Shown here piece by piece: positions 37,430-45,303 of a DNA stretch of 64,000 nucleotides (position 1 is its first letter; each line of letters opens with the position of its first letter). Under the pieces are notes generated by a model that was not told the DNA's origin, ran no database searches, and was given only the letters and a program-made list of their open reading frames with translations. The translations under genes and the position numbers were made by a program. The stretch is from Synechococcus sp. SynAce01 (GTDB taxonomy: Bacteria; Cyanobacteriota; Cyanobacteriia; PCC-6307; Cyanobiaceae). Location of the stretch: assembly GCF_001885215.1 (NCBI RefSeq), contig NZ_CP018091.1, forward strand, positions 248,001 to 312,000, in the 5' to 3' direction.

Positions 37430-37451
37430 TTCTCACCTGATCAGCGTCACC
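37430..37451 (+). promoter_or_regulatory. Copy of the 22/23-bp element upstream of the DUF305 gene
   Basis: A 22-bp block starting TTCTCACCTGATCAG and ending GCGTCACC, nearly identical to 35278-35300. It lies 55 bases before the DUF305 start at 37507, suggesting shared control with the two-component pair. Confidence 0.55.
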
Positions 37452-37506
37452 GTCCCTGTGCGTGGCGAGCTTGAAAGCAGAGGTTCAAGACGAAGGTGCA
37501 GCTCAG

Positions 37507-38187
37507 ATGGCAAACGATTCCAAACAGACCAGAGCCTGGAGACCGGCCCTCCTGGCCTTTGCCACTGCAGGGGCCTTCTCCTTGACCCTGCTGACGGGTT
37601 GCCCGTCGTGGTCTCAGAGCAGGGGTAGTTCATGGATGCCTGGTTCTGGCAGAGGCATGGGGGAACCTGGCCAGATGGGGATGGGCTACTCAGATCAGCA
37701 GTTCATCGTGATGATGATCCCGCACCACGACGGGGCGATCGCCATGGCTGATCTCGCTCTCACGAAGTCACGCAGGCCTGAGATCAAGGCCCTCGCCAAG
37801 AGCATCAAGGCCAGTCAGACCAAGGAGAACGCCCAGATGCGCGCCTGGTACCAGGAGTGGTACGGCCAGGGGGTGTCGCCCTGGGGGCCTGGCTCGAGCT
37901 GGGGCTGGCAGGGCGGGATGGGGCCTATGGGAATGGGAATGGGAGGTGGATTCATGGGCAACATGGGTACGAACCTGACCGCCCTGAGCACCGCCCCTGA
38001 CTTCGATCGCGCCTTCATCGAACAGATGATTCCCCACCATCAAATGGGCGTGATGATGGCGTCAATGGCTCAGACCAACAGCCAGCACCCGGAGCTACGT
38101 CAGTTGCAGCAGGCCATGCTGCGGGTGCAGAGCGATGAAATCCAGCAAATGTCCCAGTGGTATCGCAGCTGGTACGGCAAGCCTTGA
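37507..38187 (+). CDS. DUF305 lipoprotein (metal-associated)
   Basis: About 226 residues from ATG 37507, with a GTG alternative at 37462. The N-terminus is a lipoprotein signal (FSLTLLTGCPS, lipobox LTGC). Two DUF305 halves contain FIVMMIPHHDGAIAMADLAL and FIEQMIPHHQMGVMMASMAQ with paired histidines. The linker between them is Gly/Met-rich (GMGPMGMGMGGGFMGN), a typical copper-binding composition. It is the second DUF305 protein in the island and is only distantly similar to the first. A periplasmic metal-binding or storage role is likely. Confidence 0.88.
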   Translation: MANDSKQTRAWRPALLAFATAGAFSLTLLTGCPSWSQSRGSSWMPGSGRGMGEPGQMGMGYSDQQFIVMMIPHHDGAIAMADLALTKSRRPEIKALAKSIKASQTKENAQMRAWYQEWYGQGVSPWGPGSSWGWQGGMGPMGMGMGGGFMGNMGTNLTALSTAPDFDRAFIEQMIPHHQMGVMMASMAQTNSQHPELRQLQQAMLRVQSDEIQQMSQWYRSWYGKP

Positions 38188-38195
38188 CGCCACCG

Positions 38196-38618
38196 ATGGA
38201 TCAGTTCTTCATCCTCGACACGCCGAAATCCTTCGAGGAGGCCAGTGCCGCCCTCCAGGAGGCGGTGTTGGATCAGGGCTTCGGCGTGCTGGCCGTGCAT
38301 GATCTGGGCAACACCCTGCGCAGCAAAGGCCTGCCGTTCCCGGAACAGTGCCGCATCTTCGAGGTGTGCAACCCCCAGCAGGCCGCCGCGGTGCTCAGCA
38401 CCACGATGGCGCTCAACATGGCTCTGCCCTGCAGGATCTCCATCTACACCGAAGCCGGCCAGACCCGCATCGGCATGATCCGCCCCGAGGCGATGCTCGC
38501 CAGCCTCTCGGCCGATCCCTCCCTTCGGGAGGTGGCTAGAGCCGTGGAGGCCTCCACCACGGCGATCATCGAGGCCGCTGCGGCTTGGCCGTCCGTGTCA
38601 ACCAGCCTTTCCGGCTGA
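38196..38618 (+). CDS. DUF302 family protein
   Basis: About 140 residues starting nine bases after the DUF305 gene. The DUF302 pattern is present: SFEEASAALQEAVLDQGFGV, VHDLGNTLRSKGLPFPEQCR, then IFEVCNPQQAAAVLST and the C-terminal PCRISIYTEAGQTRIGMIRP. DUF302 domains are dimeric and often accompany metal or sulphur resistance genes. The function is unknown. Tight spacing suggests one transcript with DUF305. Confidence 0.85.
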   Translation: MDQFFILDTPKSFEEASAALQEAVLDQGFGVLAVHDLGNTLRSKGLPFPEQCRIFEVCNPQQAAAVLSTTMALNMALPCRISIYTEAGQTRIGMIRPEAMLASLSADPSLREVARAVEASTTAIIEAAAAWPSVSTSLSG

Positions 38619-38722
38619 CACCGATCGATCGGGAGCGGCAGATCCGGCTGCCTTTCGATGGGTCACGGCGGCTGGATCAGCTCGCTTCCGAGAACGGCAA
38701 CGGCTTTTCATCAGCCATCGAG
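38612..38722 (+). pseudogene. Possible IS481 transposase N-terminal remnant
   Basis: In frame after the DUF302 stop: RLTPIDRERQIRLPFDGSRR then LDQLASENG. It is about 40 percent identical over 35 residues to the N-terminus of the IS481 transposase at 45.4 kb (RLTPISRERLIRR). The frame then leaves the family. Weak, could be chance. Confidence 0.35.
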
Positions 38723-38899
38723 GTCAGAGAACTTCACCAAGCCCTGCAACCGGCCCTAGCCCTTGGCTTCTGCGCAGCAGTAGGGCGCTCGACACGGGGC
38801 GCCCTTCTCATTGGAACTGAGTTAGGCCCTGACAAGGCCATGCGTAGACGTGCCGAGCTGAGCTGTCTCTCTTAGGCTGACCACGGCTTCTGAGTTGCC

Positions 38900-39187
38900 A
38901 TGCGCCTCGACGACCTGCTGGCTCAGGCTCCAAGGATCAGGGAGATTGCGACGGCACACGGCGCCAGCAATGTGGCGGCGTTTGGCTCGGTGGCCCGTGA
39001 TCAGGCAGGAGCCGACAGTGACCTGGATCTCCTGGTGGATCTGCCCCCGCGCACGGGTCTGCTGGAGCGCATCGCCCTGAAGCTGGCTTTGGAAGACACG
39101 TTGCACTGCCGCGTGGATTTGATTCGCCGCCGCAATCTCAAGCCAGCCGTCCTGGCTTTTGCTGAGCGGGACGCCATTCCCCTGTGA
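38900..39187 (+). CDS. MNT-type nucleotidyltransferase antitoxin
   Basis: A 95-residue minimal nucleotidyltransferase. The motif GSVARDQAGADSDLDLLVDL (G-S-x10-D-x-D) at about residues 30-49 supplies the two metal-binding aspartates, and the third acidic strand is CRVDLIRRRN. MNT proteins are antitoxins of HepT/MNT modules and can AMPylate the toxin. Here the partner HepT is only a remnant (39222-39347), so this antitoxin is probably orphaned. Confidence 0.85.
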   Translation: MRLDDLLAQAPRIREIATAHGASNVAAFGSVARDQAGADSDLDLLVDLPPRTGLLERIALKLALEDTLHCRVDLIRRRNLKPAVLAFAERDAIPL

Positions 39188-39221
39188 TCGAGCCAAGGGA
39201 CCGTGATACCCCTGGCGGGAG

Positions 39222-39347
39222 ATGGCCGGGATGCGGGACGTACTCATCCATGCCTATGACCGAGTGGACCTCGAAGAGGTGTGGATCACGTTGAGCGAGC
39301 AATTGCCAGCGCTGCTGGAGCAGATCGAACCTGTGCTCGCCCTTTGA
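39222..39347 (+). pseudogene. HepT toxin remnant
   Basis: The frame reads MAGMRDVLIHAYDRVDLEEV then WITLSEQLPALLEQIEPVLA, the C-terminal HEPN region of HepT. RDVLIHAY is the RX4-6H ribonuclease motif, so the active-site segment survives. The N-terminal two thirds are gone: there is a TGA just upstream and no match between 39188 and 39210. Confidence 0.8.
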
Positions 39348-40009
39348 TCAGGTGGCTGCTGATCGGTGCCGCTGCGTTCATCGCTGGGTGGGGCAACGTT
39401 TTCTCCGCCGACACCGCGCAGGCCAACCAACAGGCTTCCGCCACGCTGCTCTCGATCGGTGATGGCGACACCATCCGCGTTCAACAGGGTCAGCAGCGGA
39501 TCACGGTGCGGCTGGCCTGCATTGATGCGCCCGAGATGGCCCAGGCTCCCTATGGCGAACAGGCCCGCAGCTATCTGCAGAGCCGGTTGAAGATCGGCAG
39601 CAAGGTGAACCTCCTTTCTCAGACCGTGGATCGCTATGGCCGCACCGTGGCCGAAGTGATCGGGGAGGTCAACTTGAACTTGGCGATGGTGGAAGACGGG
39701 ATGGCCTTTGCGTATCGGAAGTTCCTGGGCCATTGCGACGAGAAGGCCTATCTCGATGCCGAATTCAGAGCCAACCGGCGCCGCTATGGGGTGTGGAAGG
39801 TGCCTGGCGGAATCACCAGGCCCTGGGACTTCCGACGCAGTAGAAGATCATCGGGATCTGCTGCTGATTCCAGATCCGTTCCTGGCGGCCGCCGCTATCG
39901 CTGCAGCGAGATCGGCTCCTATGCCCTGGCCCAGGAACTGCTGCGCCAGGGTCACAGCTATCTCGATGGCAACGGCGATGGGGAAGCCTGCGAAAGTCTG
40001 CGCCCTTGA
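39281..40009 (+). CDS. Thermonuclease-family protein with Excalibur domain
   Basis: Longest frame begins with GTG at 39281, overlapping the HepT stub; a TTG at 39344 (LIRWLLIGAAAFIAGWG) begins with a signal-like helix and may be the real start. The SNase domain shows SIGDGDTIRVQQ, RLACIDAPEMAQ and TVDRYGRTVAEV, the positions of the catalytic Asp/Arg/Glu residues. The C-terminus has the calcium-binding Excalibur motif LDGNGDGEACESL. It is likely an exported nuclease. Confidence 0.85.
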   Translation: MDHVERAIASAAGADRTCARPLIRWLLIGAAAFIAGWGNVFSADTAQANQQASATLLSIGDGDTIRVQQGQQRITVRLACIDAPEMAQAPYGEQARSYLQSRLKIGSKVNLLSQTVDRYGRTVAEVIGEVNLNLAMVEDGMAFAYRKFLGHCDEKAYLDAEFRANRRRYGVWKVPGGITRPWDFRRSRRSSGSAADSRSVPGGRRYRCSEIGSYALAQELLRQGHSYLDGNGDGEACESLRP

Positions 40010-40086
40010 GATGACGGTTGGCCGCACCTTTTACGCCAAAACCCTCTTCCATCTTGCTATGTTGGTTCCATTCTTGCTCTACATCG

Positions 40087-40458
40087 ATGGCCCTTGTTGG
40101 ATCTGATCTGCTCGCCAAAGTCAAAGAACTTGGAGATGGCTCCAAATCTGATCTGGTGCGAGCTGCCGGCTACGTGAGCACCAAGAAAGATGGCAGTGAG
40201 CGCCTGAACTTCACGGCCTTCTACGAGGCCCTGTTGGAGGCCAAAGGCCTCAGCTTTGGTGATGGCACTAGCAAAGGACGCGGCAGTGGTGGGCGCAGCT
40301 TGAGCTACACCGCCAAAATCCAGTTCAACGGAAATTTGCTGGTGGGCAAGGCTTACACCGCCCTGCTTGACCTCAAGCCTGGCGATGAATTCGAGATCAA
40401 GCTGGGCAAGAAACAGATCCGGCTGATTCCTGCTGGTGCGGTCGACGACGAGGAATGA
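40087..40458 (+). CDS. AbrB-like transcriptional regulator (cyanobacterial type)
   Basis: About 123 residues from ATG 40087 (MALVGSDLLAKVKELGDG). The N-terminal half (SKSDLVRAAGYVSTKKDGSE, FTAFYEALLEAKGL) is the part specific to cyanobacterial AbrB homologues. The C-terminal part (GNLLVGKAYTALLDLKPGDE then FEIKLGKKQIRLIP) is the AbrB-like DNA-binding swapped-hairpin domain. These regulators bind carbon/nitrogen and hydrogenase promoters in cyanobacteria. It stands alone here. Confidence 0.9.
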   Translation: MALVGSDLLAKVKELGDGSKSDLVRAAGYVSTKKDGSERLNFTAFYEALLEAKGLSFGDGTSKGRGSGGRSLSYTAKIQFNGNLLVGKAYTALLDLKPGDEFEIKLGKKQIRLIPAGAVDDEE

Positions 40459-40559
40459 GGCGAGCGTGCAGCTCTGTTACGGCTGACGTCAAGGCCTCCA
40501 CTGCGGTTGGTGCGACGAACAACTTTCCCTAGCGTGATTGCCACTGCTGCAGGGTCACG

Positions 40560-41210
40560 GTGCAGGAAAACCAGCTCGTCAAAAACTGCCTGCGACGGCA
40601 CGGTGGAGCCTTGTTGTTCGTGGCACCGGAGTGGAGCGAGGCTCAGCGATCTGTCCAATGCCAGATCGTCGACGTCTTTGCGCTGAAAGTGGTGACCGGT
40701 TTCACCTGTGATCCCCACGGCAGGTTGCTGCTGGAGGCCGATCCCTCGGTGGCGGCTGGCCGGAGCTGGTCGCTGGTCAAAGCCTGCCAGCTGGCGCGTA
40801 ACGACGCCAGACCAAAGCGTTGGGTGGTGCTGCAACGCAACACCAAAGCCTGGGGGCTGTTTTGGGCAGGCGGCGGACTGCATCGCTGCCGGCAGGAACT
40901 GCTGGAGACCACGCGATCACCAACACCGGGTTCCGCCATCGTCCCGGTGACGCCGGAAGCGGTGCTGAAGCTCGTCCTCAATCTGCAAGTGGAGGACAAG
41001 TCTGCAGAGAAGGCAAGCCAAACGGTTGTTGCTCCTGCTCCTGCTGCAGTGGCTGCCTCTGGAGTTCTGCGGGCTGTTCTGTTGACCTCCCTGGCCTGGC
41101 TTGCCGTGCTGGGCGTGTCCGCTGCACATTTCCTGGGAGTGCTGCAGGAACAGGACCGCAAGTTGGAGCTGCTGCTTGAGCGGCTGCCAGCACCCGCTGT
41201 CAATCGCTGA
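40560..41210 (+). CDS. Hypothetical protein with C-terminal membrane anchor
   Basis: A 216-residue protein starting with GTG. The first 150 residues form a soluble alpha/beta region (CLRRHGGALLFVAPEWSEAQ, then GFTCDPHGRLLLEADP). An Ala-rich linker precedes one transmembrane span (AVLLTSLAWLAVLGVSAAHF) and a short tail. I do not recognise a family. Codon use fits the backbone. Confidence 0.55.
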   Translation: MQENQLVKNCLRRHGGALLFVAPEWSEAQRSVQCQIVDVFALKVVTGFTCDPHGRLLLEADPSVAAGRSWSLVKACQLARNDARPKRWVVLQRNTKAWGLFWAGGGLHRCRQELLETTRSPTPGSAIVPVTPEAVLKLVLNLQVEDKSAEKASQTVVAPAPAAVAASGVLRAVLLTSLAWLAVLGVSAAHFLGVLQEQDRKLELLLERLPAPAVNR

Positions 41211-41276
41211 TTTACAACCCGTAGGCCCAATGGGCAGCGGGCGCCGGCTCAGCTGCCGCTGGAGGGCCCGGCCGCC

Positions 41277-41525
41277 TCACCCGGGGCCTGCCGCAAAGCG
41301 CTCCCACTGCTGCTGTTCCTGCTCGCTGCGGATCTGCTGGATGCGGCTGAGGAATTGCTCGATCACCGGCAGCGCCACTTGCCGCAGGAAGTGCCGTTCA
41401 GTGGCTGAAAAGGGAGCTCCATGGGCCCGTGTGGCCTCGGCCGCTAAGAGAACGGCGCGGATGGCCTCGCGGCAGCTGAGCAGGAGCAGCACGGGATCGG
41501 TGCCGCTGTTGATGGGACGGGGCAT
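41277..41525 (-). CDS. Small hypothetical protein
   Basis: About 82 residues from ATG 41525 (MPRPINSGTDPVLLLLSCRE). The protein is helical, with ALPVIEQFLSRIQQIRSEQE near its end. No family recognised. The frame is open a little further (to 41579) but the extension is Gly/Arg-rich. Confidence 0.45.
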   Translation of the reverse strand: MPRPINSGTDPVLLLLSCREAIRAVLLAAEATRAHGAPFSATERHFLRQVALPVIEQFLSRIQQIRSEQEQQQWERFAAGPG

Positions 41526-41919
41526 GGCAGCAGACGCCAGTTGGCGCGCAGGCGGGACGCCCCTACCGCCGCACCGCATGGCAAGGGTCGGCCGTCAGGC
41601 CGACTTGCACCGTCCTTGCCGCGGGGCGGACGATGGGAAGACCCGCCTCCAGCCGCCTCTCTAATCGCTCTTGTGATTCCACCGCCCGGATTCCCCAAGC
41701 GCTGGCAATCGGTACGCGATCCACTCCGCTCCCCTTTGTCGAGGGCATCGCCCTACCCCACCATTCCGGTGGACCCGATGAGCCTGAGCGCTCCGGCTTG
41801 GCCCGTTCCCCATAACTCGGAGCCTGTCGCGCATGGATCAGCGGCCGAGCTCTCCACAGACGCCCACGAATCTGCCCAGATCCCAGTGGCAGCAATGGAT
41901 CTGCCCACGAGAATTGGGC

Positions 41920-43467
41920 ATGCAGAAGCCAAAGTCCTTCCGCCCCTGGTAGCCGGAGCAGACGACCCTGCTGCCGCCACAACCCCGTGACTGGCTCTCG
42001 GTTGATCACCAGGTGGATTTCCTGCTGGATTTGGTGGTTGAGCTGGATCTCTCCTCCATCCTGATCCCCGCTCAGGCCAAGGATCCACGCGGTGAGAAGG
42101 GTTTTGATCCGCGCATGATGACCATGCTGCTGCTCTACGCCTACTGCGTGGGCATCGTCTCCTCCCGCAAGATCGAGCGCGCCTGCTACGAGGATCTGGC
42201 CTTTCGGGTGTTGACGGGCAACCAGCAGCCGGACCACACACGGATCAGTGAGTTCCGTCGCCGCAACCTCGATTCCCTCAGGGGTCTATTTGTTCAGATC
42301 CTGCGCCTGTGCCAGAAGGCCGGGGTTGTGAGCCTGGGCCATGTGGCGTTGGACGGCACCAAGGTGCAGGCCAATGCCTCCATGCACAAAGCCATGAGCC
42401 ACGAGCGCATGCTCAGGGCGGAGAAGCAGCTGGAGAAAGAGATCAATGCCTTGATGCGCAAGGCCGAGATCCTTGATGCCCAGGAGGATCGCCGCTACGG
42501 CAAGGGGAAGCTGGGCAGTGAGCTCCTCGATGAACTGAGGCGGCGTCAGGACCGCCTGGCCAGGATCCGCCAGGCCCGCAAGGAGATGGAAGCGGAGACC
42601 GCCGCAGCAGCAGCACGTCAGCGGCACGAGGAAGCAGAAGAGGCCAAGGCCCAAGCCACTGCCGCCCGGGAATCGGATGCACCGGCAGCCGAGAAGGCCG
42701 ATCTTGACAAGAAAGCCGAGGCAGCAGCAGCCAAGGCCAGGGCGGCCCGTGAGAAGGCAATCGAGGCTGCCGAGATCGCCGATGTGGAACCGCCGGATCT
42801 GGAGCCCTTGGCGCCTGAGGCGATGCCACGCCGTGGTCTGGCGAGAAGGGCCGATGGCACACCGCAGAACAAAACCCAGCGGAACTTCACCGACGCCGAC
42901 AGCCATCTCATGAAGTCAGATAGCCACTACATCCAGGGCTACAACTGCCAGTTGGCGGTGGACAGCGACTACCAGGTGATCGTGGCGGTCGGGGTGAGCA
43001 ACCAGCCGCCGGATGTCGAGCATCTGGAACCCATGCTGGTACGCATCGCCGCCAGCGCCGGTGCCCTGCCCACGGTGATGACGATGGATGCGGGCTACTG
43101 GAGCGATAACAACGCCAACGCATGCGCTGATCAGGGCATTGATGCCTACATCGCCACCGGCCGGCTGCCCCACGGCCAGCCGCCCCCGCCGAAATGCGGA
43201 CCGCTGCCCAGGAACGCCGATGCCAAAGCCCGCATGGCCCGCAAGATCAGAAGCAAGAAGGGCGCCAAGATCTACGCCCAGCGCAAGGCGATCGTGGAGC
43301 CGGTGAACGGGCAGATCAAGGAAGCCCGCGGTCTACGCCGCTTTCTGTTGAAGGGCATTGAGAAGGTGAGCGGCGAATGGCACCTGATCGCCGCCACCCA
43401 CAACCTGTTGAAGTTGTTCAGGTTCAGGCGATCACAGCAACAGGCGCTGGTGGCGGCAACGGGATGA
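41920..43467 (+). pseudogene. IS1182-family transposase with amber stop at codon 11
   Basis: From ATG 41920 the frame reads MQKPKSFRPW, then TAG (41950-41952), then PEQTTLLPPQPRDWLSVDHQ, which is the normal IS1182 N-terminus. A GTG at 42013 could restart at VDFLLDLVVELDLSS. The rest is complete: HTRISEFRRRNLDSLRGLF, LGHVALDGTKVQANAS, a long Ala/Glu-rich coiled-coil insertion at about residues 170-260, and the C-terminal catalytic part with KAIVEPVNGQIKEARGLRRF. The stop replaces a residue that is usually aromatic or acidic. Likely inactive, unless read through or restarted. Confidence 0.88.
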
Positions 43468-44155
43468 GGGGCATGGCCAAACCCTGGCGATGGCACTCAG
43501 GATTGGCTCAAACACAAATCGAAAGACCCTAGAAACGAAAGAAGGGGGCCTCATCGCTTCGACTCAGGGCCGAGTTTGCCGTGACCGGCGGGCCCCTGCT
43601 TTATCGGCAACAAACTCCTAGGCGGAGATTTACAGAATGTGCAAATATATTCACCACTATCGGAAAGTCCCGCTGCCTCCTCGCCCATTTCAGTGAGGCA
43701 GAAGCGAATAGTCTTCAACCTGAATACGCAGTGGTCACGAAGGCAGCAGGCTACTCAGAAGGCACACAACGCCAATCAAGCCCTCACCAGTAGCCCACAG
43801 CTCGCCAGGAAGTATGTAGAGCAACTCATTCCCTTCTGCTCCAGCATTGGGAGCGTCGTCTTTTACGTGTGGGAATTGGGAGTTGGGTGGTCAGTAGGCC
43901 ACGATTCTAATCTAGTTCAAGACCGTTGCGTTTACCCATCACAAGGAAGATCGTTCTACCTCTGGGGCGAGATCGGCTGTACCTAGGAGTGTTGCCAATA
44001 CTGCAGCGCGCCCCTTAGCACTACGAATTATGGCTGAGGGAAACCCCTAGGTTCTGGTCTCCTTCTGGGTGGGTTCATTGAGTCAGGGCCACCACGCTCA
44101 TCTCAGGGTCCAACCCAAGAAAAGTGGGAACACTGTCACCAGCTACCCCTGACCG
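43468..44155. other. Non-coding gap
   Basis: About 690 bases with only unconvincing short frames. It probably contains the right end of the IS1182 element. I found no inverted repeats, RNA genes or promoters I can defend. Confidence 0.45.
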
Positions 44156-44350
44156 ATGCCTCTCACCACCTCTGATATCTCCATCCAGCTCTTGATGGAC
44201 AGCACGGTCAGCCTTCAAGAGATCGAGGCCCGCATTACGGCCGGGGTCTTCACGGCGGTGCACAACCCTGACCGTGAGCCTGCAGTGCGACAGGTGCTGG
44301 ATCTGTTGCTTGCGGTGCCGGATGCCATCAGCCCAGTTGGGGTGATCTGA
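44156..44350 (+). CDS. Small hypothetical protein
   Basis: A 64-residue frame (MPLTTSDISIQLLMDSTVSL, then REPAVRQVLDLLLAVPD). It is amphipathic and helical. No family recognised; it ends one base before the convergent DUF1651 gene. Weakly supported. Confidence 0.3.
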   Translation: MPLTTSDISIQLLMDSTVSLQEIEARITAGVFTAVHNPDREPAVRQVLDLLLAVPDAISPVGVI

Positions 44351-44351
44351 A

Positions 44352-44573
44352 CTACCACTGTGGCTCCACCCTTCTCCAGCCCGCCTTCAGTAACTTCTGC
44401 CACTGCTCGACCGCCCACTTCCGGGAGAGCCTCTCTCGCCGCTTCAGCAGGGCTGGCTGACCGGGAATCGGCTCCCCTCGATCGATGAACACGTAGGCCT
44501 TGTAGCGAGCAGCAGGATCACGGTGGAAGCGGAGGACATTGCGGCCATTGGGCTGCTGGAGCCAGCCGTCCAT
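44352..44573 (-). CDS. DUF1651 protein
   Basis: About 73 residues from ATG 44573; the frame is open upstream to 44699. The DUF1651 pattern is clear: GWLQQPNGRNVLRFHRD, GEPIPGQPALLKRRERLSRK, then WQKLLKAGWRRVEPQW. It resembles the second copy at 22.2 kb in motif order. Function unknown; family typical of picocyanobacteria. Confidence 0.75.
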   Translation of the reverse strand: MDGWLQQPNGRNVLRFHRDPAARYKAYVFIDRGEPIPGQPALLKRRERLSRKWAVEQWQKLLKAGWRRVEPQW

Positions 44574-44888
44574 GAAGAAGAGAATAGTACGGCTGTATTC
44601 TCGCCGATCGTGAGCCCGATGCTGCCAAGCGTGGTGGAGCTGGCGCCATTGGGCGCAAGGAAACACACCTTGGAGGCAGAAGGTGAAGTAAGACAGCACT
44701 TCATCCGTCCCTCCACCTGCCTCTATGCCCGATCGAGAACAGCAGGACGAGGTCCTTTTTCGCTGTCGCCTGACAGTCTTTACTGTTGTTTCACCTCATC
44801 ATCAGGTGAAAGTCGTTCTCACCTCTCCCTCATCACCGGTTTGGGCAGGTGGCATCGTCATCCCTCACCACAATTGCCCCCTAGGCCC
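44574..44888. other. Non-coding gap with regulatory-looking repeats
   Basis: About 315 bases. TTTCACCT (44789-44796) and AGGTGAAA (44804-44811) form an inverted repeat with 8-bp arms. Just downstream, 44816-44837 (TTCTCACCTCTCC then CTCATCACC) resembles the 22-bp element upstream of the DUF305 gene at 37.4 kb. These sit directly before the secreted protein gene. Confidence 0.5.
44789..44837 (+). promoter_or_regulatory. TTTCACCT/AGGTGAAA operator-like array
   Basis: Inverted repeat TTTCACCT-CATCATC-AGGTGAAA, then TTCTCACCT-N8-TCACC in the same spacing as 37430-37451. AGGTGAAA also occurs at 35264-35271 beside the response regulator. Possible third target of the same regulator. Confidence 0.45.
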
Positions 44889-45302
44889 ATGGCACCCGCC
44901 AACCTCGCCACCGTCGAGCCCCGGTTTATGAGCGCCCGCTTCCGGCCGGAGCTCAAGGCCCTTCTGCTGATATGGATGCCGCTTCTCCTTGGCCTACCGG
45001 CCCTGGCGGCCCCCATCGACATGATCTGCTCGTTACCGCCCGCCTCCGTCGGGGGCCTAGGAACCCTCGTTGACTTCAGCCTCAGCGAAGGCTCGGGTAG
45101 AGGTTTGTCGTTCTGGCCGACCAGCGGGCAGCGTCGATCGGTGCTCGCTCAAGTTGCCAGCTGGAAGATTCAAATCCTGCAGCCCGGAAGCGGTGTACTT
45201 CTGTTCAGCATCGATCGTCTCAACGGCAGCATCACCGCCGCCGAGGGTGAACCTGGGCGCTGCACCAACGCAGGCCATGTTCGTTTGGATCGAGCCATCT
45301 AG
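44889..45302 (+). CDS. Small exported protein, unknown
   Basis: 137 residues from ATG 44889, or 124 from ATG 44928, which gives a better signal peptide (ELKALLLIWMPLLLGLPALA). The mature part has two cysteines (MICSLPP and GRCTNAG) and reads like a small beta-rich protein (LFSIDRLNGSITAAEGEPGR). No family recognised. Its TAG stop lies in the TCTAGA target of the adjacent IS481 element, so the insertion hit the very end of the gene without changing it. Confidence 0.6.
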   Translation: MAPANLATVEPRFMSARFRPELKALLLIWMPLLLGLPALAAPIDMICSLPPASVGGLGTLVDFSLSEGSGRGLSFWPTSGQRRSVLAQVASWKIQILQPGSGVLLFSIDRLNGSITAAEGEPGRCTNAGHVRLDRAI

Positions 45303-45303
45303 A
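45298..45303. repeat. Target-site duplication (left) of IS481
   Basis: TCTAGA directly before the left IS481 end; the same six bases follow the right end at 46349-46354. Confidence 0.8.

Noticed and set aside
43639-43986. 115-residue plus frame in the gap after IS1182
   Set aside because: Composition unlike neighbours and no start context or motif.
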